A stretch of DNA of 64,000 nucleotides from positions 62,001-126,000 of the forward strand of contig NZ_FOQI01000015.1 in NCBI RefSeq assembly GCF_900113705.1, read 5' to 3'. Shown here piece after piece: positions 10,440 to 18,870 of this stretch. The stretch's first letter is position 1. The number at the start of each line of letters is the position of its first letter. Both the position numbers and the translations under genes were made by a program. This stretch comes from Collimonas sp. OK307 (GTDB lineage: Bacteria > Pseudomonadota > Gammaproteobacteria > Burkholderiales > Burkholderiaceae_D). The notes under the pieces are model-generated. The model did no database searches. It saw only the letters and a program-made list of their open reading frames with translations, and was not told the origin of the DNA.

Positions 10440-10494
10440 GCAAGATAGCTAATCTTGCGCGCCTGATGTAGGTTTACGTTACGCTAGCCGTAAC
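10440..10494. promoter_or_regulatory. Two operator-like dyads upstream of the DUF4126 gene
   Basis: Two perfect inverted repeats lie in tandem 40-95 bp before the start codon: GCAAGAT-AGCTA-ATCTTGC (10440-10458) and GTTACG-CTAGC-CGTAAC (10478-10494). Their half-sites differ but both spacers are 5 bp. They could bind a repressor or activator or form hairpins in a leader; no factor can be named. Confidence 0.35.
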
Positions 10495-10533
10495 ACTCAA
10501 AACCAGATCGACTCCGGAGAAAGAGGGGACATC

Positions 10534-11118
10534 ATGATTGATACACTTTCCAGCGCTGCGCTGGCCGGTGGCTTATCGTGGGCCAGCGGCATCCGCCTGT
10601 ATATGGCGTTGTTCATCGCCGGCTGGTTCGGCCGCCTGGGCTGGATCGATCTGCCGCAGGCGCTGCAGATACTGGAATCGCCATGGGTGATCGGTGTTAC
10701 CGGCTTGATGGCAGCGATCGAGTTTCTGGTGGATAAGATTCCCGGACTTGATTCAGTCTGGGACGCGATCCACACCTTTATCCGGATTCCGGCCGGCGCC
10801 ATCCTCGCAGTGGCTGCCATGGGCCACATGGATCCGGCCTGGACTACGGTGGCGGCGCTGATAGGCGGCACTTTTGCGCTGGGGGCGCACGCTACCAAGG
10901 CCGGCAGCCGGGCCATGATCAACACCACGCCGGAACCCTTGAGCAACTGGACTGCATCGTTTTCCGAAGATGCAACCGTGCTGGGTGGCTTATGGGCGGC
11001 TTTTTTCCATCCCTGGCTGTTGTTTGCATTTCTGTTCCTGTTTTTCCTGTTTGCGATCTGGCTGCTGCCTAAGCTGTGGCGCGGATTACGCTGGGTATTT
11101 CAAAGGCTAGCTACATGA
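10534..11118 (+). CDS. DUF4126 family membrane protein
   Basis: 194 aa with several hydrophobic helices. The opening SAALAGGLSWASGIRLYMALFIAGWFGR and the segment FLVDKIPGLDSVWDAIHTFIRIPAGAILA match the DUF4126 family. Function unknown. A good SD, AGAAAGAGGGG, precedes the ATG. Its stop overlaps the start of the following permease gene (ATGA), so the two proteins are made together. Confidence 0.85.
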   Translation: MIDTLSSAALAGGLSWASGIRLYMALFIAGWFGRLGWIDLPQALQILESPWVIGVTGLMAAIEFLVDKIPGLDSVWDAIHTFIRIPAGAILAVAAMGHMDPAWTTVAALIGGTFALGAHATKAGSRAMINTTPEPLSNWTASFSEDATVLGGLWAAFFHPWLLFAFLFLFFLFAIWLLPKLWRGLRWVFQRLAT

Positions 11119-13619
11119 TTTTTTTGCAGTCCCTACGCATGACTCAGCGCGACTGGCGTGCGGGCGAATTACGTTTCTTGCTGATCGCTTTGATTGTGGC
11201 CGTTGCCTCTTTATCGGCAGTCGGCTTTTTTGTAGACCGGATGCGCGCCGGGATGAACCGCGATGCGCACCAGTTGCTGGGCGCCGACCTGCTGATTTCC
11301 GGTGACCAGCGCATAACCCCCAGCTGGCGCCAAGAGGCCGAACGCCGTCAATTGACTTTGGCTGATACGGTCGTGTTTCCCAGCATGGCCATCGCCGGCG
11401 AGGGCGACAGCGCCAGGTCGCAGCTGGCTTCGCTGAAAGCGGTGAGCGCCGGCTACCCGCTACGCGGCACCCTGGTGGTCGCCGATAGCGTCGGCGGGAC
11501 GGATGCCAAGACCCGGGAGATTCCAGCCGCAGGCACAGTCTGGCTGGATTCCAACATGCTGACCGCGCTGAACCTGGCGGTGGGCGATCCGCTCAAGCTC
11601 GGCGATCGTACTTTCAAGATCGCCAAGGTACTGGTGGTCGAACCAGACCGCGGTAGCGGCTTCATCAATTTTGCGCCGCGCGTGATGTTGTCGATGGCCG
11701 ATCTGGCATCTACCAACCTGATCCAGGACGGCTCGCGGGTCACCTATCGTTTGCTGCTGGCCGGCGCCCCGCAACAGGTGCAGGATTTCCAGAAATGGGT
11801 AGAGAGCGATATTAGCCGCGAAAACCTCAAAGGCGTGCGTATCGAGGGCCTGGAAAACGGTCGTCCTGAAATGCGCGCAACACTCGATCGCGGCCAGCAA
11901 TTCCTGTCTCTGGTCGGTTTGTTGTCGGCCTTGCTTGCAGCAGTTGCGGTGGCAATGGCAGCGCGCCGCTTCATGCTGCGCCACCTGGACGCCTGCGCCA
12001 TGTTGCGCTGTCTGGGTTTGACGCAAAACCAGGTGACGCAATTGTATTTTCTGGAATTTCTGCTGATCGGCCTGGCTGGCAGCCTGATTGGTGTAGCGCT
12101 CGGTTTCGGCGCGCATTTCATGTTGCTCGATCTGCTGGGGAAATTTGTCGCCAGCGATTTGCCCGGTGCCAGCGTGATGCCGGCCTTGCAAGGGGTGATC
12201 ACCGGCATGCTGCTGCTGATCGGCTTTGCCTTGCCGCCTATCCTGCAACTGCGCAATGTACCGCATAACCGCGTGATCCGGCGCGAGCAAGATGCGCCGC
12301 AAGCGCTGGTGCTGGCTACCTACGGGTTTGGTACGCTGACGTTTATCGGCTTGCTGTTGTGGCAGGCAGGCGATATAAAACTGGGTTTGCTTACCGCGCT
12401 CGGATTTTTGGGTGGCTTTGCCGTGTTCGCCTTGCTGGGCTGGCTGGCGTTGAAGGCCTCGCGCCATGTGCGTAGTTTGTCGCGTAACCCAAGCTGGCGC
12501 TTTGCGTTGACTGCTCTGCAGCGGCGGCCGGTGGCCACCATCGTGCAAATTGTCGCCTTGTCGCTGGGTTTGATGGCCTTGCTGCTGCTGACGGTCATCC
12601 GCGGCGATCTGGTCGGCGCCTGGCGCCAGGCGACGCCGGCTGACGCACCTAACCGTTTTGTGATCAATATCCAGGACGACCAACGCGTCGAGATTACACA
12701 CCGCTTGCAAGCGATTGGCATCGCGCAGCCGCAGTTGTTCCCAATGATTCGCGGCCGCCTGACCCAGGTCAACGGCAAGCCGATCACCGCCGATACCTAT
12801 CCCGAAGACAAGGCCAAGCGCCTGGTCGACCGCGAATTCAACCTGTCCACCATGAACCAGGTGCCGGCCCAGAATACGGTGAGCGCCGGCCACTGGTTTG
12901 ACGATACGCAAGCTGCCGCCTCGGTTGAGGAAGGCCTGGCCAAGACCTTGAACCTGAAGCTTGGCGATACGCTGCAGTTCGATATCGCCGGCCAGATGGT
13001 GAGTGCGCCGATTACCAGTTTGCGCAAGCTGGAGTGGGGGTCGATGCGGGTCAATTTCTTTGTGATTCTGAATCCCAAGCTGATGGCCGACATGCCGCAA
13101 ACCTGGATCACCGCGTTCAATTTACCGGATGCGCATGCCAATTTCAGCAATGAACTGACACGTGATTTCCCGAATCTGACGGTGGTTGATATCGGTAGCG
13201 TCATCAAGCAGATCCAAGGTGTGATCGATCAGGTTGTGGCGGCGGTCGAATTCCTTTTCTTGTTTACGCTGCTGTCCGGTGCACTGGTGCTGTACGCGGC
13301 GCTGGTTGGTTCGCAAGACGAGCGGACCCGCGAAGCCGGTCTGCTGCGCGCGCTGGGTGCAACCCGCAAGCAATTGTCGCAATCGCAATGGATAGAATTC
13401 GGCTTGATCGGCAGTCTCGCCGGTTTCCTGGCGGCCAGCGGCGCTGCGGCAATCGGCTGGGCCCTGGCGCATTACGTATTCAACTTTACCTGGACCTTCA
13501 GCCCGCTGGTGTGGCTGGCCGGGATGGCGATCGGTGCGATCTGCACGTTTGCCGGCGGCTGGGTCGGATTGCGGCATGTGTTGAATCAACCGCCTTTGCA
13601 AACTTTGCGAGAAGCTTGA
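11115..13619 (+). CDS. FtsX-like ABC transporter permease (YbbP type)
   Basis: 834 aa from the ATG at 11115 that overlaps the preceding stop. The layout is that of YbbP/type VII ABC permeases: N-terminal helix (residues ~17-38), large periplasmic MacB-like domain (to ~255), FtsX helices (~265-400), further helices around 410-510, a second periplasmic domain (~520-690), and a C-terminal FtsX domain (~700-830) with GALVLYAALVGSQDERTREAGLLRALGA. Family members usually partner an ATPase such as YbbA and a TesA-like esterase; neither lies beside it here, so its ATPase must be encoded elsewhere or it forms an unusual set with the DUF4126 protein (inference). Confidence 0.88.
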   Translation: MIFLQSLRMTQRDWRAGELRFLLIALIVAVASLSAVGFFVDRMRAGMNRDAHQLLGADLLISGDQRITPSWRQEAERRQLTLADTVVFPSMAIAGEGDSARSQLASLKAVSAGYPLRGTLVVADSVGGTDAKTREIPAAGTVWLDSNMLTALNLAVGDPLKLGDRTFKIAKVLVVEPDRGSGFINFAPRVMLSMADLASTNLIQDGSRVTYRLLLAGAPQQVQDFQKWVESDISRENLKGVRIEGLENGRPEMRATLDRGQQFLSLVGLLSALLAAVAVAMAARRFMLRHLDACAMLRCLGLTQNQVTQLYFLEFLLIGLAGSLIGVALGFGAHFMLLDLLGKFVASDLPGASVMPALQGVITGMLLLIGFALPPILQLRNVPHNRVIRREQDAPQALVLATYGFGTLTFIGLLLWQAGDIKLGLLTALGFLGGFAVFALLGWLALKASRHVRSLSRNPSWRFALTALQRRPVATIVQIVALSLGLMALLLLTVIRGDLVGAWRQATPADAPNRFVINIQDDQRVEITHRLQAIGIAQPQLFPMIRGRLTQVNGKPITADTYPEDKAKRLVDREFNLSTMNQVPAQNTVSAGHWFDDTQAAASVEEGLAKTLNLKLGDTLQFDIAGQMVSAPITSLRKLEWGSMRVNFFVILNPKLMADMPQTWITAFNLPDAHANFSNELTRDFPNLTVVDIGSVIKQIQGVIDQVVAAVEFLFLFTLLSGALVLYAALVGSQDERTREAGLLRALGATRKQLSQSQWIEFGLIGSLAGFLAASGAAAIGWALAHYVFNFTWTFSPLVWLAGMAIGAICTFAGGWVGLRHVLNQPPLQTLREA

Positions 13620-13692
13620 GCCGAGAGACTTGATTCGACACCTTATAACGTCATTTCGGGGATAATGCCGGCTTACGCTATCATTTTTCCCC

Positions 13693-14130
13693 ATGACTAC
13701 AGAAAACACCACTTCCGCCACCGAGCCGGCGGATCAGCAACAGGCCAGCCTCTACGACATGATAGGCGGCGCCGACAAGCTGCGCGAACTGGTCGACCGT
13801 TTTTACGACCTGATGGACCTGGAGCCGCAATTTTCCGTGATCCGGGCCTTGCATCCGACTACGCTGGATGGTTCGCGCGACAAGTTTTACTGGTTTTTAA
13901 GCGGCTGGAGCGGCGGCCCCGATTTGTATATAGAACAATTCGGCCATCCGCGTCTGCGCGCCCGTCATTTGCCGTACGCGATTGCCTCGCCGGAGCGTGA
14001 CCAGTGGTTGCGCTGTATGGCGCTGGCGATGCAGGATGTCGGCATGGAGGAACGGCTGCAGGAGCATTTGCTGACGTCTTTTTTCCAGACCGCAGACTGG
14101 ATGCGCAACAAAGCCGACGTCCACCCGTGA
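13693..14130 (+). CDS. Group II truncated haemoglobin
   Basis: 145 aa. Starts the globin fold with SLYDMIGGADKLRELVDRFYDLM. Tyr38 fits B10, the proximal (F8) His is His92 in RARHLPYAI, and Trp105 fits the G8 Trp typical of group II. The first ~18 residues are a polar extension. These globins bind O2 and are implicated in NO or peroxide detoxification; the exact role here is unknown. Single gene between the permease and rmuC, on the same strand. Confidence 0.92.
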   Translation: MTTENTTSATEPADQQQASLYDMIGGADKLRELVDRFYDLMDLEPQFSVIRALHPTTLDGSRDKFYWFLSGWSGGPDLYIEQFGHPRLRARHLPYAIASPERDQWLRCMALAMQDVGMEERLQEHLLTSFFQTADWMRNKADVHP

Positions 14131-14193
14131 TTTCGCTCTAGCCTGTAGTTCGGCAATTTTCAGTTTCGCAGTTTTCAATCAATTCAGGAATAC

Positions 14194-15675
14194 ATGACAT
14201 CATCAGAATTGCTTATCTTGCTAGCCGTTGCCGCCGTTATCATCGTGCTGCAAATTATCGCCATCGTACGCAGTTCACGGGGCACGGATCCGGCGCAGCA
14301 ACTGCAGCAATTGCGGAGCGATTTGCAAGGCCACCAACAAGATCAACAAGATCGCGGCGAGCGCCAGCAACGCGAACTGCGCAGCGAGGTGCAAACCAGT
14401 GCGCAAGGCATGCGGCAGGAACTGGGCAGTAACTTCGGCCAGCTGCAGCAGACCCTGGCGGCGCAAATGACTAGCGTCGCGACTTTGCAAAACAACCAGA
14501 TCGATACCTTCGCCCAGCAACTGGTCAAGCTCAACGAAACCAACTCCCAGCAGCTCGACAGCATGCGGCTGGCGATGAACCAGCAAGCGCAGACCAATCG
14601 CGAGGAACAGGCGCAGTCGCTGAAGCGCTTCGGCGATACGCTGAACCAGACGTTGGCGGCGCTCACCGAATCGAATGCACAGCGGATGGCGGAAGTGCGC
14701 GCCACGCTGGAAGCGAAGATCAAGGATCTGCAAAACGACAACGGCTTGCGCCTCGAAGAAATGCGCAAGACCGTGGATGAAAAATTGCACGCAACGCTGG
14801 AGCAGCGCCTGGGCGAGTCGTTCAAGATCGTCTCCGATCGCCTGGAAAAGGTGCATCAGGGCCTGGGCGAGATGCAGCAACTGGCCATCGGCGTCGGCGA
14901 CCTCAAGCGCGTGCTGACCAACGTCAAGACGCGCGGCACCTGGGGTGAAGTGCAGCTTGAAATGCTGCTGGAACAAGTGCTGACACCGGAACAGTATGCC
15001 AAGAATGTGGAAACTGTCCCTGGCAGTGGCGAGCGGGTCGAGTTCGCTATCAAGTTACCTGGTAATGATGATAGCGGCACGCCGGTGTGGATGCCGATCG
15101 ATGCCAAGTTTCCGAAAGAACAGTACGAACGCCTGGCCGATGCAGCTGATCGCGCCGATGCAGAAGGGGTAGCGCTTGCTTCGCGCGAACTGGAGCGCGC
15201 GGTGCGCGGCGAAGCCAAGACGATTGCCGAGAAATACCTGTCACCGCCACTGACCACCGATTTCGCCATCCTGTTCCTGCCGACCGAAGGCCTGTATGCC
15301 GAGGTCATGCGTCGTCCCGGTCTTGCCGATGAATTGCAGCGGGTGCACCGGATCAGCATTGCCGGGCCGTCTACCTTGTCGGCCTTGCTGAACAGTTTGC
15401 AGATGGGATTCCGGACGCTGGCGCTGGAGAAGCGTTCATCCGAAGTATGGCAAGTGCTGGGTGCGGTGAAGACCGAATTCGGCAAGTTCGGCGACGTGTT
15501 GGCAGCAACCAAATTGACGCTGGAACGTGCCGCCAAGAATATCGACCAGGCGGAAGTGCGCAGCCGCCAGATGGCGCGCAAGTTGAAATCGGTGGAAGCG
15601 TTGCCGAGCGATGCGGCGCAGCGCTTGTTGGGTAAAGAGTCGGAGCCGGAGTTGGCGCCCGACGACGAAAGCTGA
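14194..15675 (+). CDS. rmuC: DNA recombination protein RmuC
   Basis: 493 aa. An N-terminal membrane anchor (residues ~5-25) is followed by a long Gln/Glu-rich coiled coil (about 30-235) and the RmuC nuclease-like domain (about 240-465) containing GEVQLEMLLEQVLTPEQY and MPIDAKFPKEQYERL. RmuC limits DNA inversions between short inverted repeats in E. coli; its catalytic activity is inferred from a restriction-endonuclease-like fold. Followed by a short convergent gap to hmuV. Confidence 0.95.
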   Translation: MTSSELLILLAVAAVIIVLQIIAIVRSSRGTDPAQQLQQLRSDLQGHQQDQQDRGERQQRELRSEVQTSAQGMRQELGSNFGQLQQTLAAQMTSVATLQNNQIDTFAQQLVKLNETNSQQLDSMRLAMNQQAQTNREEQAQSLKRFGDTLNQTLAALTESNAQRMAEVRATLEAKIKDLQNDNGLRLEEMRKTVDEKLHATLEQRLGESFKIVSDRLEKVHQGLGEMQQLAIGVGDLKRVLTNVKTRGTWGEVQLEMLLEQVLTPEQYAKNVETVPGSGERVEFAIKLPGNDDSGTPVWMPIDAKFPKEQYERLADAADRADAEGVALASRELERAVRGEAKTIAEKYLSPPLTTDFAILFLPTEGLYAEVMRRPGLADELQRVHRISIAGPSTLSALLNSLQMGFRTLALEKRSSEVWQVLGAVKTEFGKFGDVLAATKLTLERAAKNIDQAEVRSRQMARKLKSVEALPSDAAQRLLGKESEPELAPDDES

Positions 15676-15723
15676 AATAGCATTGTCGGCGTTGTCTTCT
15701 GGCCGGAGCCGCGCTGATCTATA

Positions 15724-16545
15724 TCAGGCCATGCAAGGCATCGCAAACGGCGGCTTACCGGCTTGCCGGACTACGTCGACATCAATTCCCAGGCAAGTCC
15801 TGACGATATGCGGCGTCATGGTCAGTGCCGGCGTATCCTGCGCTAGCAGGGTGCCATCTGCCAGCCAGGCTAGCTGATCGGCATAGCGCGCCGCCAGGTT
15901 GGGGTCGTGCATGATCGCCAGTACGCCGATATTCCATTCTTTCGTCAAATGCCGCAAGGTGCTGAGCAAATGGTGCTGATGCGCCAGGTCCAGTGCTGCG
16001 GTCGGCTCATCAAGCAGCAAGTGGCGTGCAGCAGGCTGCGATTGCGCATGCTCAGTTTGCGGCCGCAATTGCGCCAGCACCCTGGCAAATTGCACCCGTG
16101 CCAACTCACCGCCGGAGAGCGTGGTGACGTCGCGTTCTGCCAGTGCGGCAGCGCCGGCCAGCGCCAGCGCTTCCATGGCAATCAGGCGGTCAGTCATGCT
16201 GCCGCCGCCGCCATGCGGATAACGGCCCAGCAACGCGATTTCCATGGCTGTGAATGGAAAGGAAAATTGCACGCTTTGCGGCAATACTGCGCGGGTAGTG
16301 GCCAGTTGCTGCGGCGTCAGCTGCCTAAGCGGAGTACCGTTGAGCGTGATATGTCCGGTTAGTTGCGCCTCGCTATTTTGCAGCTTGCCATGGAACTCGC
16401 CGGACATGGCTTTCAGTAACGTACTTTTACCGGCGCCGTTGCGGCCCAGCAGGGCGACGATTTCACCCGGCTGGATATGCAGGCTAAGGTTGCGCAAGAT
16501 GGTTTTACTACCGCGCCGTAGTGAGAGATCGCTTGCCATTAACAT
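15724..16545 (-). CDS. hmuV: Haem ABC transporter ATP-binding protein
   Basis: 273 aa ABC ATPase. Walker A GRNGAGKST at residues 34-42, signature LSGGELARVQFARVL near 143-157, Walker B HLLLDEPTAALD near 177-188, and a His in the switch IMHDPN. It energises haem import through HmuU with HmuT delivering haem. The SD TGGAG sits 9 nt before the ATG. It is the last gene of the hmu operon but is set off from hmuU by an inserted palindromic element. About 25 extra residues around 168-175 (PQTEHAQSQPAA) are typical of HmuV. Confidence 0.93.
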   Translation of the reverse strand: MLMASDLSLRRGSKTILRNLSLHIQPGEIVALLGRNGAGKSTLLKAMSGEFHGKLQNSEAQLTGHITLNGTPLRQLTPQQLATTRAVLPQSVQFSFPFTAMEIALLGRYPHGGGGSMTDRLIAMEALALAGAAALAERDVTTLSGGELARVQFARVLAQLRPQTEHAQSQPAARHLLLDEPTAALDLAHQHHLLSTLRHLTKEWNIGVLAIMHDPNLAARYADQLAWLADGTLLAQDTPALTMTPHIVRTCLGIDVDVVRQAGKPPFAMPCMA

Positions 16546-16566
16546 TGTGTTACTCCAGATTGGTTA

Positions 16567-16829
16567 GGGCCTGTTGCCATATGATTTGGGAGATGCGTTC
16601 AAACCAAAACGAGCGCTGGCAAGGCGCGTGGTGCGGTTGGGGCTGGTACACCAACAAGCCATGCAACGCGGCCAGCGCTCGTTTTGGTTTGAACCCTCCG
16701 GGAACGGCTGCAGGCGTCGCATGCCGTTGTTGCATCTCCTTGCCGTAGCACCGCTACGTCGCGTCGCTGCGCCTAGGCACGCAACGCCTGCCGCGCGTTC
16801 GCACTCCCAAATCATATGGCAACAGGCCC
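16567..16829. mobile_element. 263-bp MITE-like element with perfect 26-bp terminal inverted repeats flanked by TA
   Basis: The termini 16567-16592 and 16804-16829 are perfect 26-bp inverted copies beginning GGGCCTGTTGCC, directly flanked by TA on both sides (16565-16566 and 16830-16831). A second perfect 23-bp inverted pair lies inside (16598-16620 / 16671-16693), plus a small hairpin CCGTAG/CTACG. No gene is encoded. TA target duplication is typical of IS630/Tc1-mariner transposons, so this looks like a non-autonomous derivative. It sits between hmuU and hmuV; its outermost G forms the third base of the hmuU stop codon (TAG). Removing the element with one TA restores TAA and leaves hmuV 18 nt downstream. 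Confidence 0.8.
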
Positions 16830-17935
16830 TAAAGACCCAGCTGCCCGCGTCGACGCCACAGCAGCACCATGAAGAACGGTCCGCCCAGCAGCGCGGTAAG
16901 GATACCCAAAGGCATTTCGGCGGGCGCTGCAACGGTGCGTGCAATCAGGTCCGCAGCCAAGGTCAGGACGGCGCCGAATAGTAGCGCTCCGGGCAGCACC
17001 ACGCGCTGGTCCGGGCCGCAGGCCAGGCGGATGCAATGCGGCGCCACCAGGCCGATGAAGCCGATCGTGCCGGTGCATGCCACCAGTGCGCCGACACACA
17101 ACGCGCTGGCGATCAGCACCTGGCGTTTGATGGCTTGCACCGGCACGCCAAGGTGCATGGCTTCAGCTTCTCCCAGCAACATGGCATTCAGCGCTGCCGA
17201 ATGGCGGGCCAGGGCGGCGATGCTGAATACCACCACCGGCGTCGCCACTGCCAGCAAGGACCACTGCGCACCGGCCAGGCTGCCCAGGTTCCAGAAGGTG
17301 AGCGTGCGCAGCTGGTCGTCGCTGGCGACATAGATCAGCAGGCCGATGGCGGCGCCGACGATGGCGTTGATGGCGATCCCGGCCAGCAGCAGCAGAGGCA
17401 GCGCCAGACGACCACGAGCGGCGCCGATCCGATACACCAGCATCGCCACCGCCAGGGCGCCGATGAAGGCAGCCAGCATCGGCGCGTAAATGCCGACCAT
17501 GCGCAGTGCGTCAGGCCACAGCGTGGTGCCCAGCACGATGGTCAGTGCCGCCCCGAGCGCAGCGCCGCTGGAGACGCCGATCAAGCCCGGATCGGCCAGC
17601 GGATTACGAAACAAGGCTTGCATGGCGCTGCCGGCGGCGCCGAAACCGCAGCCGACCAGGATTGCCAGCAGCACCCGCGGCAAGCGGATATCCATTAGCA
17701 CCGCGCGGGTTTGCGTATCGGCTATGTCGAGTTGGCTGCCAGGCCACAGCAGCAGCGGGATGCGCCAAGGATCGATTTGATAAGCGCCCAATGCGGCACA
17801 TAACAGCGTGGTGACGATCAATAGCACCAACAGGCCCGCCAGCACCATGCGTTGTCGGCTCTTGCGCGGCAACTCGGGTGCGTGGGGTGCTGAGATTGCA
17901 GAGCCGGGCAAGGTACCAGGGAATGAGGATGACAT
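16829..17935 (-). CDS. hmuU: Haem ABC transporter permease (FecCD family)
   Basis: 368 aa from ATG 17935 (a TTG five codons upstream at 17950 is possible; neither has a clear SD). FecCD-type permease with about ten membrane helices. Family motifs: DIRLPRVLLAILVGCGFGAAGSAMQALFRNPLADPGLIGVSSGA near residues 85-125 and a C-terminal GFIGLVAPH coupling helix near 272-280. It moves haem across the inner membrane with HmuV and HmuT. The stop codon TAG is completed by the first base of the palindromic element downstream. C-terminus RRRGQLGL is normal, so insertion did not truncate the protein. Confidence 0.93.
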   Translation of the reverse strand: MSSSFPGTLPGSAISAPHAPELPRKSRQRMVLAGLLVLLIVTTLLCAALGAYQIDPWRIPLLLWPGSQLDIADTQTRAVLMDIRLPRVLLAILVGCGFGAAGSAMQALFRNPLADPGLIGVSSGAALGAALTIVLGTTLWPDALRMVGIYAPMLAAFIGALAVAMLVYRIGAARGRLALPLLLLAGIAINAIVGAAIGLLIYVASDDQLRTLTFWNLGSLAGAQWSLLAVATPVVVFSIAALARHSAALNAMLLGEAEAMHLGVPVQAIKRQVLIASALCVGALVACTGTIGFIGLVAPHCIRLACGPDQRVVLPGALLFGAVLTLAADLIARTVAAPAEMPLGILTALLGGPFFMVLLWRRRGQLGL

Positions 17936-17946
17936 CGCAGCGTTGG

Positions 17947-17974
17947 TCAATTATCAATGATCAATGGTCAAGAA
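17947..17974. repeat. Four 7-bp near-tandem repeats at the hmuT-hmuU junction
   Basis: TCAATTA, TCAATGA, TCAATGG and TCAAGAA follow one another. The array spans the hmuT stop and the possible TTG start of hmuU. Slippage could alter the spacing between the genes or the hmuT C-terminus. Confidence 0.5.
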
Positions 17975-18870
17975 TACAGTTGGGTGGACAGCTGGCTCAG
18001 CGCTTGCGGCAGCCGAGGTCCGAAGCCCAGCAACAACAGTGAATCGATATCGGACACCACTCGCCTTGCCTTAGCTGCCGGCGTCAGGGAGATGCCAGGG
18101 CTAGCCAGCAAACGGTCGACACCGCCTATCGCTGCCAGGCTTTCGCTGGCAATCAACAGGATGTCGGGTGCGCTGGCAACCGCGCTTTCTGCAGTCAGAG
18201 GTTTGTAACCTTTGAAACCCTTGCCGTCCGAAGTGGCGTTGACTGCTCCGGCGTAACGGATCATGGCGTCGGCTGCGGTATCCCGGCCGGCAACCATTGC
18301 CTGCGTGCCGCTATTACTCAGGATGAACAGGACGCGCGGCGGCTTGGCCGGGCGCTGTTTCTGAACTGCTGTTAACGCGGTTTGCCATTCGCTGTCGAAA
18401 CGTTGCAGCAGTACCTTGCCGCGTGGCGCCAGGTCCAGTGCAGAGGCTACGCCGATGATTTTTTCGCGCACGGTATTTACGTCATGTCGCTCGCCTAGCC
18501 GGATCACGCGCACTCCAGCCGCGGCAATCTGCTGCAGTGTGGCCGGCGGACCGGCGTCGGCTGACGCCAGCAGCAGATCGGGATGCAGCGACAGTACACC
18601 TTCGGCCGACAATGCACGCTGGTAGCCCATCTTGGGCAGCGCCAGCGCCGCGGCAGGATAGGTGCTGGTGGTATCGGCGCCGATCAGGACTGTGCCGGCA
18701 TCAAGCGCATACACTACCTCGGTGATGGCGCCGCCGGCCACAACCACGCGACGCGGCGTGGCGCCCGCTGCGGCTTTTGTCGTTGCCAGAGCGGGCAAGG
18801 CGCTTAACAACAGGCCGGCTGCGCTGCCGCTTAACAGCAAGCGCCGTTGTGTATTGATGTGCCGTTTCAC
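17968..18870 (-). CDS. hmuT: Periplasmic haem-binding protein
   Basis: 300 aa cluster-9-type periplasmic binding protein. Export signal at residues 1-30 (KRHINTQRRLLLSGSAAG...ALA) with a twin-arginine-like RR before the hydrophobic core. The mature part has RVVVAGGAITEVVYALDAG (haem-binding family start, ~40-58), VGVDTTSTYP-like GADTTSTYPAAAL (~64-76), and SAEGVLSLHPDLLLASADAGPP. Start is GTG at 18870, overlapping the hmuS stop as GTGA. It shuttles haem from the receptor to HmuUV. Confidence 0.92.
   Translation of the reverse strand: MKRHINTQRRLLLSGSAAGLLLSALPALATTKAAAGATPRRVVVAGGAITEVVYALDAGTVLIGADTTSTYPAAALALPKMGYQRALSAEGVLSLHPDLLLASADAGPPATLQQIAAAGVRVIRLGERHDVNTVREKIIGVASALDLAPRGKVLLQRFDSEWQTALTAVQKQRPAKPPRVLFILSNSGTQAMVAGRDTAADAMIRYAGAVNATSDGKGFKGYKPLTAESAVASAPDILLIASESLAAIGGVDRLLASPGISLTPAAKARRVVSDIDSLLLLGFGPRLPQALSQLSTQLYS

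Noticed and set aside
11460-13100. 546-codon open frame on the minus strand opposite the YbbP-type permease
   Set aside because: Gln/Ala-rich shadow caused by GC-biased codons of the real permease gene.
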